Positions 33,611-41,888 of a DNA stretch of 64,000 nt are shown in pieces. The notes below the pieces were generated by a model. The model did no database searches. It had not been told where the DNA came from and saw only the letters and a list, made by a program, of their open reading frames with translations. Each line of letters starts with the position of its first letter. Position 1 is the stretch's first letter. The translations under genes were made by a program, and so were the position numbers. Origin of the DNA: Rhodococcus sp. B7740 (GTDB lineage Bacteria; Actinomycetota; Actinomycetes; Mycobacteriales; Mycobacteriaceae); NCBI RefSeq assembly GCF_000954115.1, contig NZ_CP010797.1, positions 4,278,001-4,342,000 of the forward strand, given 5' to 3'.

Positions 33611-34269
33611 ACCCGCTCGAAGTCGGGAGCCTGGATGAGCGCCAGAGTCCCGACCACGACGGTGCGCATCGACCACAGGAACATCCCGTCGGGCCCACGG
33701 TCGACCGTGTCGTAGGCCCCGGGCAGGGTGTCGAGGTCGGTGCGCGCCGCGATCGCGTCGTCGTACTCACGATCGCGTCGGGCATCGTTGTAGACCATCT
33801 CCGCCAAGGCCAGAGCGTGCTCGACGACGGTGATGACGGCCCAGGTCGCCTGCTTCGGAGTGAGGGCGTAGCGCAGTCGGTAGCGCGTCTGGACGGCGTC
33901 GGCCATACGAAGAGCATCGATCGAGCTGGGAGTCAGGCCGATCAGATACTCCGCGATCCCGGGGTTGGAGTGAACCAACTCGCGCATCGCGGATGCGAGT
34001 GCAAGCAACGCGTCGTGCATCGATTCGTCGTCGGCGGGGAGTGGCGGGGACCAGCGGCGCAGAATCTCCTCCGCCACGAGGGCCTTGAGGGCGCAGAGAT
34101 CGTCGATGTTGTTGTAGATCGCGACGATCGAGACGCCCAGGCTCTCGGCCACCGACTTCACCGACACCTTGGGCAGAGTCAGCGCAATACCGGCCTCGGC
34201 CATGCTCGCCGGTGTCACGCGTCGCACGCGAGGGGAACGGCTTCCCTCGGGGCTCGTCGCTGCACGCAT
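33607..34269 (-). CDS. TetR-like regulator
   Basis: A 220-residue protein with an N-terminal HTH of atypical TetR type ([36 protein letters not shown]) and a helical C-terminal ligand domain. The 'YxNNIDDL' part replaces the usual YYHFxxKxxL. The start is ATG 34269, with a basic leader ([20 protein letters not shown]). It is divergent from ybaB, 110 bases away, and absent from the M. tuberculosis order as I remember it, so it may be an insertion between the SRPBCC and ybaB genes. Target genes are unknown. Confidence 0.8.
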   Translation of the reverse strand: MRAATSPEGSRSPRVRRVTPASMAEAGIALTLPKVSVKSVAESLGVSIVAIYNNIDDLCALKALVAEEILRRWSPPLPADDESMHDALLALASAMRELVHSNPGIAEYLIGLTPSSIDALRMADAVQTRYRLRYALTPKQATWAVITVVEHALALAEMVYNDARRDREYDDAIAARTDLDTLPGAYDTVDRGPDGMFLWSMRTVVVGTLALIQAPDFERV

Positions 34270-34379
34270 TCGAATATGGTAGGCGTCTCAGTTGTGAAGC
34301 ATCCTCAGCTGTGTGGCGCGGCACCCGTGAACTGCCGTGCGACTACGCTGGGGTTCGACCCACGCGAGAGGACGGCACA

Positions 34380-34718
34380 GTGCAACCCGGTGAACAGCCC
34401 GACATGGCATCGATCCTGCAGCAGGCCCAGCAGATGCAGCAGCAGTTGATGGCGGCGCAGGCCGAGATCGCGGAAACCGAAGTGACCGGCCAGGCGGGCG
34501 GCGGACTCGTCGTTGCCACCGTCAAGGGAACCGGGGAGGTGGTCGGCCTGACCATCGATCCGAAGGTCGTCGATCCCGACGACGTCGAGACTCTGCAGGA
34601 TCTGGTGATCGGTGCGATCGCCGATGCGTCGAAGGCAGCTCAGAACGTAGCGAGCGAGAAGCTCGGCCCTCTCGCCGGTGGTCTCGGCGGCGGCTCACTC
34701 GGACTACCCGGCTTCTAG
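34380..34718 (+). CDS. ybaB: YbaB/EbfC-family nucleoid-associated protein
   Basis: 112 residues with a coiled-coil N-terminus ([23 protein letters not shown]), the conserved core [34 protein letters not shown] (in part) and a Gly-rich tail ([13 protein letters not shown]). It binds DNA without strict sequence preference and is usually encoded directly before recR. GTG 34380 (VQPGEQPDM) has GAGAGGAC upstream and matches the MQPG start of relatives; ATG 34404 is an alternative. The recR GTG starts 9 bases after its stop, so the two are one operon, as in most actinobacteria. Confidence 0.92.
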   Translation: MQPGEQPDMASILQQAQQMQQQLMAAQAEIAETEVTGQAGGGLVVATVKGTGEVVGLTIDPKVVDPDDVETLQDLVIGAIADASKAAQNVASEKLGPLAGGLGGGSLGLPGF

Positions 34719-34727
34719 GCGAGAAGA

Positions 34728-35336
34728 GTGTACGAAGGTCCGGTTCAGGATCTGATCGACGAACTCGGCAAGTTCCCCGGGGTCGGTCCGAAAAGCGCTC
34801 AGCGCATAGCCTTTCACCTCCTCGGCGTCGAACCTCCCGAGGTGGACCGGTTGATGCGCGCGCTGCAACGCATTCGTGACGGTGTGCAGTTCTGCGTCGT
34901 GTGCGGCACGGTCTCGGACAAGGAACTGTGCCGAATCTGCTCGGACTCGCGGCGTGACCGATCCATGATCTGCGTCGTCGAAGAGCCCAAAGATGTTCAG
35001 GCCGTGGAACGTACGCGAGAGTTCAAGGGCCGCTACCACGTGCTCGGTGGGGCGCTCGATCCACTGAACGGTGTGGGACCGGATCAGCTGCGTATCCGAG
35101 AGTTGTTGACTCGCGTGGGAACTCAGGACGACGGTGTCGACGTCACCGAGGTCATCATCGCCACCGACCCCAACACCGAGGGCGAAGCAACGGCCACGTA
35201 CCTGGTGCGCATGATGCGTGATTTCCCCGGCCTGGCGATTACCCGCCTCGCCTCCGGCCTGCCCATGGGCGGAGACCTTGAATTTGCCGATGAACTGACG
35301 CTGGGACGGGCGCTGACCGGACGTCGGCGTATGTGA
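34728..35336 (+). CDS. recR: Recombination mediator RecR
   Basis: A 202-residue RecFOR pathway protein that helps load RecA at gaps. An N-terminal helix-hairpin-helix ([20 protein letters not shown]), the Cys4 zinc finger (Cys56, 59, 68 and 71) and the TOPRIM domain (about 80-175, [16 protein letters not shown] and [17 protein letters not shown]) are complete. The start is GTG 34728, after GAGAAGA. The stop at 35334-35336 is directly followed by a copy of the dispersed palindrome. Confidence 0.97.
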   Translation: MYEGPVQDLIDELGKFPGVGPKSAQRIAFHLLGVEPPEVDRLMRALQRIRDGVQFCVVCGTVSDKELCRICSDSRRDRSMICVVEEPKDVQAVERTREFKGRYHVLGGALDPLNGVGPDQLRIRELLTRVGTQDDGVDVTEVIIATDPNTEGEATATYLVRMMRDFPGLAITRLASGLPMGGDLEFADELTLGRALTGRRRM

Positions 35337-35337
35337 G

Positions 35338-35404
35338 TGCCTGCGGCAGTGGTGCGGTTAAGTGCCCTGGGTGGCACCTACTCGCACCACTGCGCGCAGC
35401 GCAC
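35338..35404. repeat. Dispersed palindromic element, copy 2
   Basis: GTGCCTGCGGCAGTGGTGCG on the left pairs with CGCACCACTGCGCGCAGCGC on the right around AGTGCC-CTGGGT-GGCAC. It starts one base after the recR stop and ends 30 bases before the AbiEi-like gene. It is related to the copies at 13281 and 36430. Confidence 0.75.
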
Positions 35405-35433
35405 CTGTCGGACCCTTGATGCATCATCCCGCC

Positions 35434-36471
35434 ATGGAAAACGACGGTGTCCGGATACCGCAGTCTGTTCTCGATGCTCAGCACGGGCTGGTGACCTCAG
35501 TTCAGCTCAGCGCATGGGGGTTCACTCCGAAGGCCATCCGCCACCGCGTCGAGACCGGCCAATGGCTGCGAGTGTTTCGGAACGTCATCTGTGTGACGAA
35601 TGGTCCACTCAACCGGGAGATGGAGTTGCAGGCCGCACTGCTCTACGGAGGCGGCCGCGCGATACTGAGTCACAACACCGCCGCGCACCAGTGGGGGATG
35701 CTGCGAGAGTCCGCCGGGCCAATCCATCTGACTGTGCCGCGCGCGTGCTCTGCCATCAGTCAACCGCCGACGATGCGTCACGTGCTGATTCGGCCGACAT
35801 CGCTGAGCAACGCACGTATCCATCCAGGTGTTGTGGTGCATCGTTCGTTGGCCATCGAACACATCGGTGTCGACACCGATCCGCGTCGGACGAGCAAAGA
35901 AGACACAGTCTTGGACTTGGCTGTGTCCGCTCCGACGGCGCACGAGGGGGCAGCTGCTTTCGTCTCGGCAATGACGAACGGGCGAGTCTCGGTCTCGGCG
36001 ATGCGTCGAAAAATCGAACAGCGGCGGCCAAGGCGGTACAAGAAGATCCTGCTCGACGCCCTGACACTTCTGGCGGGTGGCGTCCAGTCCGTTCTAGAGT
36101 TTCGGTACGCAACCGATGTCGAGCAGGCACACGGGCTGCCTTCCGGGGCCCGTCAAGCACCCCATCACGTTGGTGATCGGGTGCTGTTCGAGGATGTCGA
36201 ATATTCGGAAGGTGGTCTTATCGTTCGCCTCGACGGTCAGCAATTCCACTCCGCAAGGAATGTCAGATTTCGAGACCGGCTGCGAGACAACGCTGCCGAG
36301 CTCAGCGATCGCCCTCGGCTGGTCTATGGGTGGCAGGAGGTGTCCACCGACCCGTGTGGGGTATACCGCGAGGTCCGTGACGTTTTGGTGCGGGAGGGCT
36401 GGACGGATGCGTCGTACCCGTGCGAGAAGTGCTGCGCAGTGGTGCGGTTGAGTGCCACCCAAGGCACTTGA
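35434..36471 (+). CDS. AbiEi-type antitoxin-domain protein with DUF559-like C-terminus
   Basis: A 345-residue protein. The N-terminal quarter (SVLDAQHGLVTSVQLSAWGF, TPKAIRHRVETGQWLRVFRNVI) is the winged-helix domain seen in type IV AbiEi antitoxins. The C-terminal part (SVLEFRYATDVEQAHGL ... VRLDGQQFHSARNVRFRDRLRDN, ending REVRDVLVREGW) resembles the DUF559/Vsr-like PD-(D/E)xK fold, with Glu and Asp-Gly-Gln candidates for metal binding. Stand-alone proteins of this layout are common in actinobacteria and their role is not settled. No AbiEii toxin is adjacent. Its last 14 codons are made of palindrome copy 3, so the C-terminus (CAVVRLSATQGT) is derived from the repeat. Two repeat copies flank it. 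Confidence 0.78.
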   Translation: MENDGVRIPQSVLDAQHGLVTSVQLSAWGFTPKAIRHRVETGQWLRVFRNVICVTNGPLNREMELQAALLYGGGRAILSHNTAAHQWGMLRESAGPIHLTVPRACSAISQPPTMRHVLIRPTSLSNARIHPGVVVHRSLAIEHIGVDTDPRRTSKEDTVLDLAVSAPTAHEGAAAFVSAMTNGRVSVSAMRRKIEQRRPRRYKKILLDALTLLAGGVQSVLEFRYATDVEQAHGLPSGARQAPHHVGDRVLFEDVEYSEGGLIVRLDGQQFHSARNVRFRDRLRDNAAELSDRPRLVYGWQEVSTDPCGVYREVRDVLVREGWTDASYPCEKCCAVVRLSATQGT

Positions 36472-36492
36472 CCGCACCACTGCCGCAGGCAC
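36430..36492. repeat. Dispersed palindromic element, copy 3
   Basis: GCAGTGGTGCGGTTGAGTGC(C) at 36436-36456 and GGCACTTGACCGCACCACTGCC at 36463-36484 (given in pieces: GGCACTTGACC, GCACCACTGCC) make the best stem of the three copies, with ACCCAA as loop. It overlaps the end of the AbiEi-like gene and ends at the gatD stop. Confidence 0.78.
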
Positions 36493-37196
36493 TACCGGAG
36501 CCGCTCCTCGCGCAAGCGAGCCACCTCGGGCAGCTCGAGTGGAGCGAGAGTCGTACCCAATGCGCGCTCCAGCAGATAGTCCGCCAACTCCGGGTTTCGG
36601 GCCAGTACCGGTCCGTGCATGTAGGTACCGATCACGGACCCTTGCACGACGCCTTCGCGTCCGTCGCCGACACCGTTGCCCACACCGTGGGTGACCTTGG
36701 CCAAGGGGGATGCATCCAGGCCGAGAGTCGTTCCGCCGCGATGGTTCTCGAAGCCGGTGAGCTTCTGAGTGAGGCCGTCGAGTGCAGGCTCGGTGACGAC
36801 CTCACCGATGGACCGAGTTGCCTGCGGTGCTGTGGTCACGTCGAACAGGGAGATACCGTCCACGCGTTCGCCGGCGGAGGTTTCGTACCAGTGACCGAGG
36901 ACTTGGATCGCGGCGCAGATGGCGAGCACCGGCACCCCGCGGGCAGCCGCGTTCTGCAGTCCCGGGTAACGGGTGAGGTGACGGGTCGCGAGGCGTTGGG
37001 CCGAATCCTCGGCTCCGCCAAGGGTGTACACGTCGAGTGAATCGGGAACCGGGTCGTTCAACGTGATCTGTACGACCTCGGCGTCGATGTCTCGCATCCG
37101 TAGTCGCTGTCGCAGAATGAGCGCGTTGCCGTTGTCGCCGTAGGTGCCCATCACGTCGGGCAGGACGAGGCCGATGCGAACGGTGGACTCAGACAT
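36492..37196 (-). CDS. gatD: Lipid II isoglutaminyl synthase, glutaminase subunit GatD
   Basis: A 234-residue class I glutamine amidotransferase of the CobQ/GatD group. It releases ammonia for MurT to amidate D-Glu of lipid II, a step needed for normal cross-linking. Catalytic Cys94 (VLAICAAIQVLG) and His194 (TYMHGPVLARNPELAD) are present. The start region of the protein (VRIGLVLPDVMGTYGDNGNAL) is typical. ATG 37196 overlaps the end of murT by 8 bases, consistent with a fixed complex. From memory it equals Rv3713 and faces recR as in M. tuberculosis. Confidence 0.93.
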   Translation of the reverse strand: MSESTVRIGLVLPDVMGTYGDNGNALILRQRLRMRDIDAEVVQITLNDPVPDSLDVYTLGGAEDSAQRLATRHLTRYPGLQNAAARGVPVLAICAAIQVLGHWYETSAGERVDGISLFDVTTAPQATRSIGEVVTEPALDGLTQKLTGFENHRGGTTLGLDASPLAKVTHGVGNGVGDGREGVVQGSVIGTYMHGPVLARNPELADYLLERALGTTLAPLELPEVARLREERLR

Positions 37197-38451
37197 CTTT
37201 CACCTCACGTGCCAGCGCTCGCCCGAGATCGCGGAACGCGGTGTAGTTGGCCAGCACTTCGACGCGTCCCGGTGGGCAGGACGCGATGGCCCGCAACGGA
37301 TCTGCGATGGTGGTGTGCTGCGAGCCGGCGTACAGCAGACGCACCCCGAGGTCGGTCGCGCGCTCACCGGCGGCCACGACGGCGACGTTCTCGAAGTGCT
37401 CGAAGCGGACGTCCCACAGCCACGACAGGTCTTCGCCGTCGGGTACCTGACCGTTGACGGCGATGACGAGACCGTCGCAGGTGGGATCGATCATAGACAG
37501 TGCTTCCTGCCAGCCGGCGGGGTTCTTCGCGAGAAGCATTCGGACGGAATGCGATCCGTACTGGACGGTGGAGTAGCGCCCGGCCACCTCGTCGACGCTC
37601 GACGCGGCCGCGACCGCATCTTCCGCGCTCGCGCCCAGGGTCACTGCGGCGGCGACGGCCTGAGCTGCGTTGCCGCGGTTGGCTTTTCCGGGCAGAGACA
37701 GCTTCATAGGTAGGACGAGTCCATCGGGTCCGTAGAGATTCTCGTCGTCGAGCCACCAATCCGGCGTCGGACGCTTGAAGTCACTACCGGTGCTGTACCA
37801 ATGCTCGCCGTCCCACACGATGGGTTCGCCGGTGCGCGGGCAGCTGACCGAGTCGCCTGCCCATCCACCACCGGCCGCGACCCAGACGACGTTCGGTGCG
37901 TCGAAGGCGGCGGAGGTGACGAGGACGTCATCGCAGTTGGCGATGACGACGGTCTCGGGGTGCCGGGCCAGGCCTGCGCGCAGCTTGCGTTCGATCATGT
38001 TGATCTCGCCCACGCGGTCGAGCTGATCGCGACTGAGGTTGAGCAACACGATGGCCGCGGGATCGACGGCGTCGGACACATGGGGGACATGCAGTTCGTC
38101 GACCTCGAGAGCGGCCAGCTCGGCATCGAAATTGGCGTGCAGTGCGGCGACGATGCCGGCGTCCATGTTCGCGCCGTCGGCTTGGGTGGCGACGTCACCG
38201 AGGGTGGCCAGCGCCGCAGCCGTCATTCGGGTGGTGGTGGACTTGCCGTTGGTTCCGGTGACGATGACGGTGCGTCGACCTCGGCCCAGTCCGCCGAGGA
38301 TGTCCGGGTCGATCTTGAGTGCGATCAATCCGCCGATCATCGATCCCTTGCCCCGGCCTGCCTTGCGGGACGCCCAGGTCGCCAGCTCCGCCGCACGCAG
38401 TGCCACGCGGCCACGCGCGCTGATACGTCTGCGCTCACCCACTTCAACCAT
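37189..38451 (-). CDS. murT: Lipid II isoglutaminyl synthase, Mur ligase-like subunit MurT
   Basis: A 420-residue Mur-ligase homologue that uses ATP to activate the D-Glu carboxylate of lipid II, with ammonia from GatD. The P-loop VTGTNGKSTTTR is at residues 64-75; NLSRDQLDRVGEI follows near 168; and the C-terminal DUF1727-type GatD-binding domain is complete. The zinc-ribbon region described in staphylococcal MurT is here CPRTGEPIVWDGEHWYSTG, with only one Cys, so the Cys4 metal site seems lost. The start is ATG 38451 (MVEVGERRRIS); a longer frame starting at 38526 is not used. Overlaps gatD. From memory it equals Rv3712. Confidence 0.93.
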   Translation of the reverse strand: MVEVGERRRISARGRVALRAAELATWASRKAGRGKGSMIGGLIALKIDPDILGGLGRGRRTVIVTGTNGKSTTTRMTAAALATLGDVATQADGANMDAGIVAALHANFDAELAALEVDELHVPHVSDAVDPAAIVLLNLSRDQLDRVGEINMIERKLRAGLARHPETVVIANCDDVLVTSAAFDAPNVVWVAAGGGWAGDSVSCPRTGEPIVWDGEHWYSTGSDFKRPTPDWWLDDENLYGPDGLVLPMKLSLPGKANRGNAAQAVAAAVTLGASAEDAVAAASSVDEVAGRYSTVQYGSHSVRMLLAKNPAGWQEALSMIDPTCDGLVIAVNGQVPDGEDLSWLWDVRFEHFENVAVVAAGERATDLGVRLLYAGSQHTTIADPLRAIASCPPGRVEVLANYTAFRDLGRALAREVKDV

Positions 38452-38535
38452 CCGCCGAGTCTGGCACAGAAGAGCGTGCAGTTTCACGTCGGCGGTGGCT
38501 CCCCCGGGTCGTTCCGCGGGCTCCACTCCTGCCCC

Positions 38536-39441
38536 TCACACCGGTACTTTCTCCAGTACCTCGACAGGCCGCCGGACGGCCATACCCCAGAGACATCCCC
38601 CGATGACGACCACGCCACCGATCAGCGCGAGCACCGATGGGTTCTCGCCCAGGAAGATCCAGGCACCGGCGATGCCGACGACGGGAACGAGCAGCGAGAA
38701 CGGCGCGACCAGTCCAGCAGGGTTGCGGCTCATCAGAATGCTCCACAGGCCGCTGCCGACGATCGTGGCGGGGATCACGATGTAGGCCAACGCAACCAGG
38801 CCCGGCCAACCCTGCGGGCCGAACGAAGCCGCCAACGCCTGCCAGCCGGTGCTCGGACCCTCGACCATCGCCGACAGCGCCAGCATCGGCACCGGCGGCA
38901 CGACGGTCATCCACAGCATCAGCGTCATCGGCGATTCGGACTTCGCGAGCCGATTCCCCAGGTTGCCGAACGCCCAACCGAGTCCGGCGAGCAGGGTGAG
39001 GATCACCGGGAGCAAGGTGGCGTTCTGAGCGCGATCCCACCCGATCAGCACCATGCCGAGCACGGCGATTCCGATACCGATCGCTTGCCTGCGGGTTACG
39101 TGTTCGCGGAGCAGGATTGCGCCGAGAACGACCGTGAACGGCGCGGACGACTGCAGCACGAGCGACGCCAATCCGGTGGGCATACCGGCCGCCATCGCCG
39201 CGAACAGGAAGGCGAACTGGAGAAACCCGAACCCGAACCCGTAGAGCAGCAACCACTTCAGAGGCACCTTGGGGCGGGGAACGAACAGTACAACGGGGAC
39301 GGCGATGACCAGGAACCGCAGCGCGGCGAAGAAGAACGGCGGGAAGTGATCGAGTCCGACGCGAATGGCGAGAAAGTTCAGTCCCCACAGTACGACGACG
39401 GTCAGTCCGAGGAGGCGGTCGCGGGTGCTCATGCCGTCCAT
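38536..39441 (-). CDS. EamA-family drug/metabolite transporter
   Basis: A 301-residue inner-membrane protein with ten hydrophobic segments in two EamA repeats (LTVVVLWGLNFLAIRVGL at the start and LIPVVGIAGAWIFLGENPSVLALIGG near the end). Relatives export amino acids, metabolites or drugs; some import nucleotide sugars or riboflavin-type compounds. The direction and ligand cannot be read here. ATG 39441 or ATG 39432 may start it. It is divergent from a LysR gene 63 bases away, a common pairing in which the LysR activates the exporter in response to its substrate. Confidence 0.88.
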   Translation of the reverse strand: MDGMSTRDRLLGLTVVVLWGLNFLAIRVGLDHFPPFFFAALRFLVIAVPVVLFVPRPKVPLKWLLLYGFGFGFLQFAFLFAAMAAGMPTGLASLVLQSSAPFTVVLGAILLREHVTRRQAIGIGIAVLGMVLIGWDRAQNATLLPVILTLLAGLGWAFGNLGNRLAKSESPMTLMLWMTVVPPVPMLALSAMVEGPSTGWQALAASFGPQGWPGLVALAYIVIPATIVGSGLWSILMSRNPAGLVAPFSLLVPVVGIAGAWIFLGENPSVLALIGGVVVIGGCLWGMAVRRPVEVLEKVPV

Positions 39442-39504
39442 CGTGACGGCGGCAAATGATCAGCACAATCGAATATATCCGCAGTAATAGTTAAGATTCA
39501 CTAC
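39442..39504. promoter_or_regulatory. AT-rich divergent region between EamA and LysR genes
   Basis: The 63 bases contain AATATA (read TATATT on the minus strand, 39472-39477) as a -10 candidate for the exporter and TAAGAT (39492-39497) as a -10 for the LysR gene, whose ATG follows after 7 bases, suggesting a leaderless LysR message. No convincing -35 or classic T-N11-A box is evident. Confidence 0.35.
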
Positions 39505-40416
39505 ATGAACGTGGAGCGGCTCCGGATCCTCCGAGAACTGGCAGACCGGGGGACCGTCGCTGCCGTCGCCCAGGCGCTGTCCATGACGCCGTCGGCGGTG
39601 TCCCAGCAGCTCAAGCTGTTGGTCAAGGAGGCGGGGGTGACGCTCCTCGAACCCGACGGGCGTCGACTTCGGCTCACCGACGCCGGGCGCGCGTTGGTGC
39701 TCAGGACAGATGATGTGTTCGCCGCCCTCGCCCGCGCCGCGGCCGAGATGGATCGATACCGGGCGTCCCCGCGGGGACGCGTCCGAGTTGCGCTGTTCCC
39801 GTCCGGTGCCGCGCTGCTGCTGCCCGGGTTGCTGACGCGGTTGGCGAACTCGGACGTCGACATCGACGCCCGAGACGAGGACCTGCCCGCGTCCTCGGTG
39901 CCGGAACTGCTGGCGGATTACGACGTGGTGCTCACGCACCGCGACGACCGAGCGCCGACGACCGCGGGCCCGCGCATCGAGGTCACGACCCTGATGCGTG
40001 AGCCCATCGATCTGGTGTTGCCGCCCGGTCATGTTCTGGCACAACATGAATCGATAGACCTTCGGGATCTGGTCGACGAACGATGGATCAGTGTTCGCGG
40101 CGGATTCCCGGTCGACGACGTACTGCTCTCGGTGGCCGCCGCCACCGGCGTCGAACCGCGAGTGATGCAGCGAGTGAACGACTTCCGCGTCACCGAGACG
40201 TTGGTGGCGGCCGGGCACGGCGTCGCGTTGATGCCGCGCTATGCCGTCGTCCATCCGGGACTGGTACGCCGAGAACTGTCCGGTGTGCGGGCGGGTCGCA
40301 TCTACGAGCTCGCGACGCGACCCGACGCCCATCGGCTGCCGGCGATCGCGGCAGTGCTCGACGCGTTCAGGGCCGAAGCGACGTTCATGACAGGGCTTTG
40401 GCCTTCAGCGTCCTGA
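39505..40416 (+). CDS. LysR-family transcriptional regulator
   Basis: 303 residues: an N-terminal HTH (LRILRELADRGTVAAVAQAL, SMTPSAVSQQLKLLVKEAGV) and a periplasmic-binding-protein-like effector domain from about residue 90 (RVRVALFPSGAALLLPGLLTRLANSDVDI). It probably activates the divergent EamA gene. The start is ATG 39505. The 3' end overlaps the convergent SHOCT gene by 32 bases, so the two messages could form a double-stranded end. Confidence 0.93.
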   Translation: MNVERLRILRELADRGTVAAVAQALSMTPSAVSQQLKLLVKEAGVTLLEPDGRRLRLTDAGRALVLRTDDVFAALARAAAEMDRYRASPRGRVRVALFPSGAALLLPGLLTRLANSDVDIDARDEDLPASSVPELLADYDVVLTHRDDRAPTTAGPRIEVTTLMREPIDLVLPPGHVLAQHESIDLRDLVDERWISVRGGFPVDDVLLSVAAATGVEPRVMQRVNDFRVTETLVAAGHGVALMPRYAVVHPGLVRRELSGVRAGRIYELATRPDAHRLPAIAAVLDAFRAEATFMTGLWPSAS

Positions 40417-40762
40417 ACTCGTCTTGGTCGATGGTTCCGTTGTCCAGCAACACCTTTGCGTGGGCAATCTCTTCCGACGCCGACCTCCCGGCCACTTCCT
40501 TGATGTACTCCTCCTGCTGGTCCTTCGCGTGCTGCAGGGCAGCAACTTGCCGCTTGGCCATGTTGCTGCCGTTCACGATGAGATAGACCAGCGCGGTCAG
40601 GAACGGCGCAACGATCAGAAAGAACACCCACAGGGCCTTGACGACCCCGGATGTCTTGTGGTCACGGAAAAGGTCTCCGATGATCGAGAACATGACCATC
40701 AGATACGCGACGAACGCGAATCCGACGATGAGAAGCCAAAGAAAATCCCAGAAAGAGTCCAT
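40385..40762 (-). CDS. SHOCT-domain membrane protein
   Basis: 125 residues. Two transmembrane segments at about 6-28 (FLWLLIVGFAFVAYLMVMFSI) and 43-65 (ALWVFFLIVAPFLTALVYLIV) resemble the PLDc_N-type membrane module. They are followed by a charged stretch (MAKRQVAALQHAKDQQEEYIKEV) and a C-terminal SHOCT motif (IAHAKVLLDNGTIDQDEFRTLKAKAL). SHOCT proteins are widespread in actinobacteria; the role is unknown, with oligomerisation or membrane stress suggested. The start is ATG 40762. The 97 bases up to the ABC transporter stop hold no clear gene or terminator. Confidence 0.82.
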   Translation of the reverse strand: MDSFWDFLWLLIVGFAFVAYLMVMFSIIGDLFRDHKTSGVVKALWVFFLIVAPFLTALVYLIVNGSNMAKRQVAALQHAKDQQEEYIKEVAGRSASEEIAHAKVLLDNGTIDQDEFRTLKAKALS

Positions 40763-40859
40763 GGCGAAACTTCCATTTTCATTGTGTGCCCCGACGGCAG
40801 GTTTATTCTCTCACGCGGCCTCGAAGCGCGCTGTCGTTTCGCGGCGGTGGCTCGACCGA

Positions 40860-41888
40860 TCAGTAGCCATTCGTAGCCCCCGGAGTGGGTTGCGGTTTTA
40901 TGGAATCGACCAGGTGGCATGCGGACATCGAACCGTCTGCATGCTGCTCGAGCATCGGTTCCACCTGTCGGCACAGGTCCACCGCGTACGGACATCTCGA
41001 GACGAAGGCGCACCCGGTAGGTGGGTGGGCCGGATCGGGGGAGTCGCCCTCGAGGATCGTCCTGGGGCGTGCGCGTTGAACAGCTGGGTCGGGAACCGGG
41101 ATGGCCGACAGTAGTGCTTTGGTGTAGGGGTGCGAGGGACGCCCGTACACCTTTGCTGCGGAGCCTATTTCGACGATTCGGCCCAGGTACATCACGGCAA
41201 TTCGATCGCTGATGTGCCGAACAACGCTGAGGTTGTGCGAGATGAAGATGCACGTCAGATCGAATTCATCGGTTAGGTGCACCAGAAGATTGATCACCTC
41301 GGACTGCGTCGACACATCGAGGGCCGAGACCGCCTCGTCCGCGATGATCATCTTGGGATCCAGGGCCAGGGCTCGGGCGATCGCCACCCTCTGGCGTTGC
41401 CCACCGGACATTTCGGCGGGGTAGCGAGCGGCGAAATCGTTGCGCAGGCCGACCTTCGCCAACAGGTCGGCAACCTTCGCCTCGCACGTGGACCGATCGG
41501 CGTGATCGTATATCCGAAGCGGCTCGGCAATCGAGGTTCCTACGGTCTTGCTGGGATCGAGGGAGGCGAACGGATCCTGAAAGATCATCTGGAGGTCTCG
41601 GCGTTTCCTGCGCATGGCTCTACGTCCGAGTGTCAGGAGGTCGTCGCCGCCGTAGACGATCTTGCCGCTCTCGGGCTTCTCCAGCCGCAGGATGGACCTG
41701 CCCAGTGTGGATTTGCCGGACCCCGACTCGCCGACAATCCCCAACGTTTCGCCCTGTCTCACAGCAAGACTGATGTCTCGAACTGCCTGAACTGTCTCGC
41801 GTGGACGACCGAGAAGGTCACGCGAGCGTACGAACGACTTCGACAGCCCCACGACGTCCAACATCACGGGCTTTTCGATGGTGGTCAC
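40860..41888 (-). CDS. Peptide/nickel-type ABC transporter ATP-binding protein (OppF-like)
   Basis: A 342-residue ATPase of the oligopeptide/dipeptide/nickel family. Walker A is GESGSGKST (near residue 58), the Q-loop region is MIFQDPFASLDPSKTVG, the signature is MSGGQRQRVAIARAL, Walker B is KMIIADEAVSALD, and the switch His follows in FISHNLSVV. The C-terminal oligopeptide extension (FVSRCPYAVDLCRQVEPML, with its Cys-rich pattern) is present. GTG 41888 overlaps the stop of the second ATPase gene (GTGA), so all five importer genes are translationally linked. It is the last gene of the unit. Confidence 0.93.
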   Translation of the reverse strand: MTTIEKPVMLDVVGLSKSFVRSRDLLGRPRETVQAVRDISLAVRQGETLGIVGESGSGKSTLGRSILRLEKPESGKIVYGGDDLLTLGRRAMRRKRRDLQMIFQDPFASLDPSKTVGTSIAEPLRIYDHADRSTCEAKVADLLAKVGLRNDFAARYPAEMSGGQRQRVAIARALALDPKMIIADEAVSALDVSTQSEVINLLVHLTDEFDLTCIFISHNLSVVRHISDRIAVMYLGRIVEIGSAAKVYGRPSHPYTKALLSAIPVPDPAVQRARPRTILEGDSPDPAHPPTGCAFVSRCPYAVDLCRQVEPMLEQHADGSMSACHLVDSIKPQPTPGATNGY

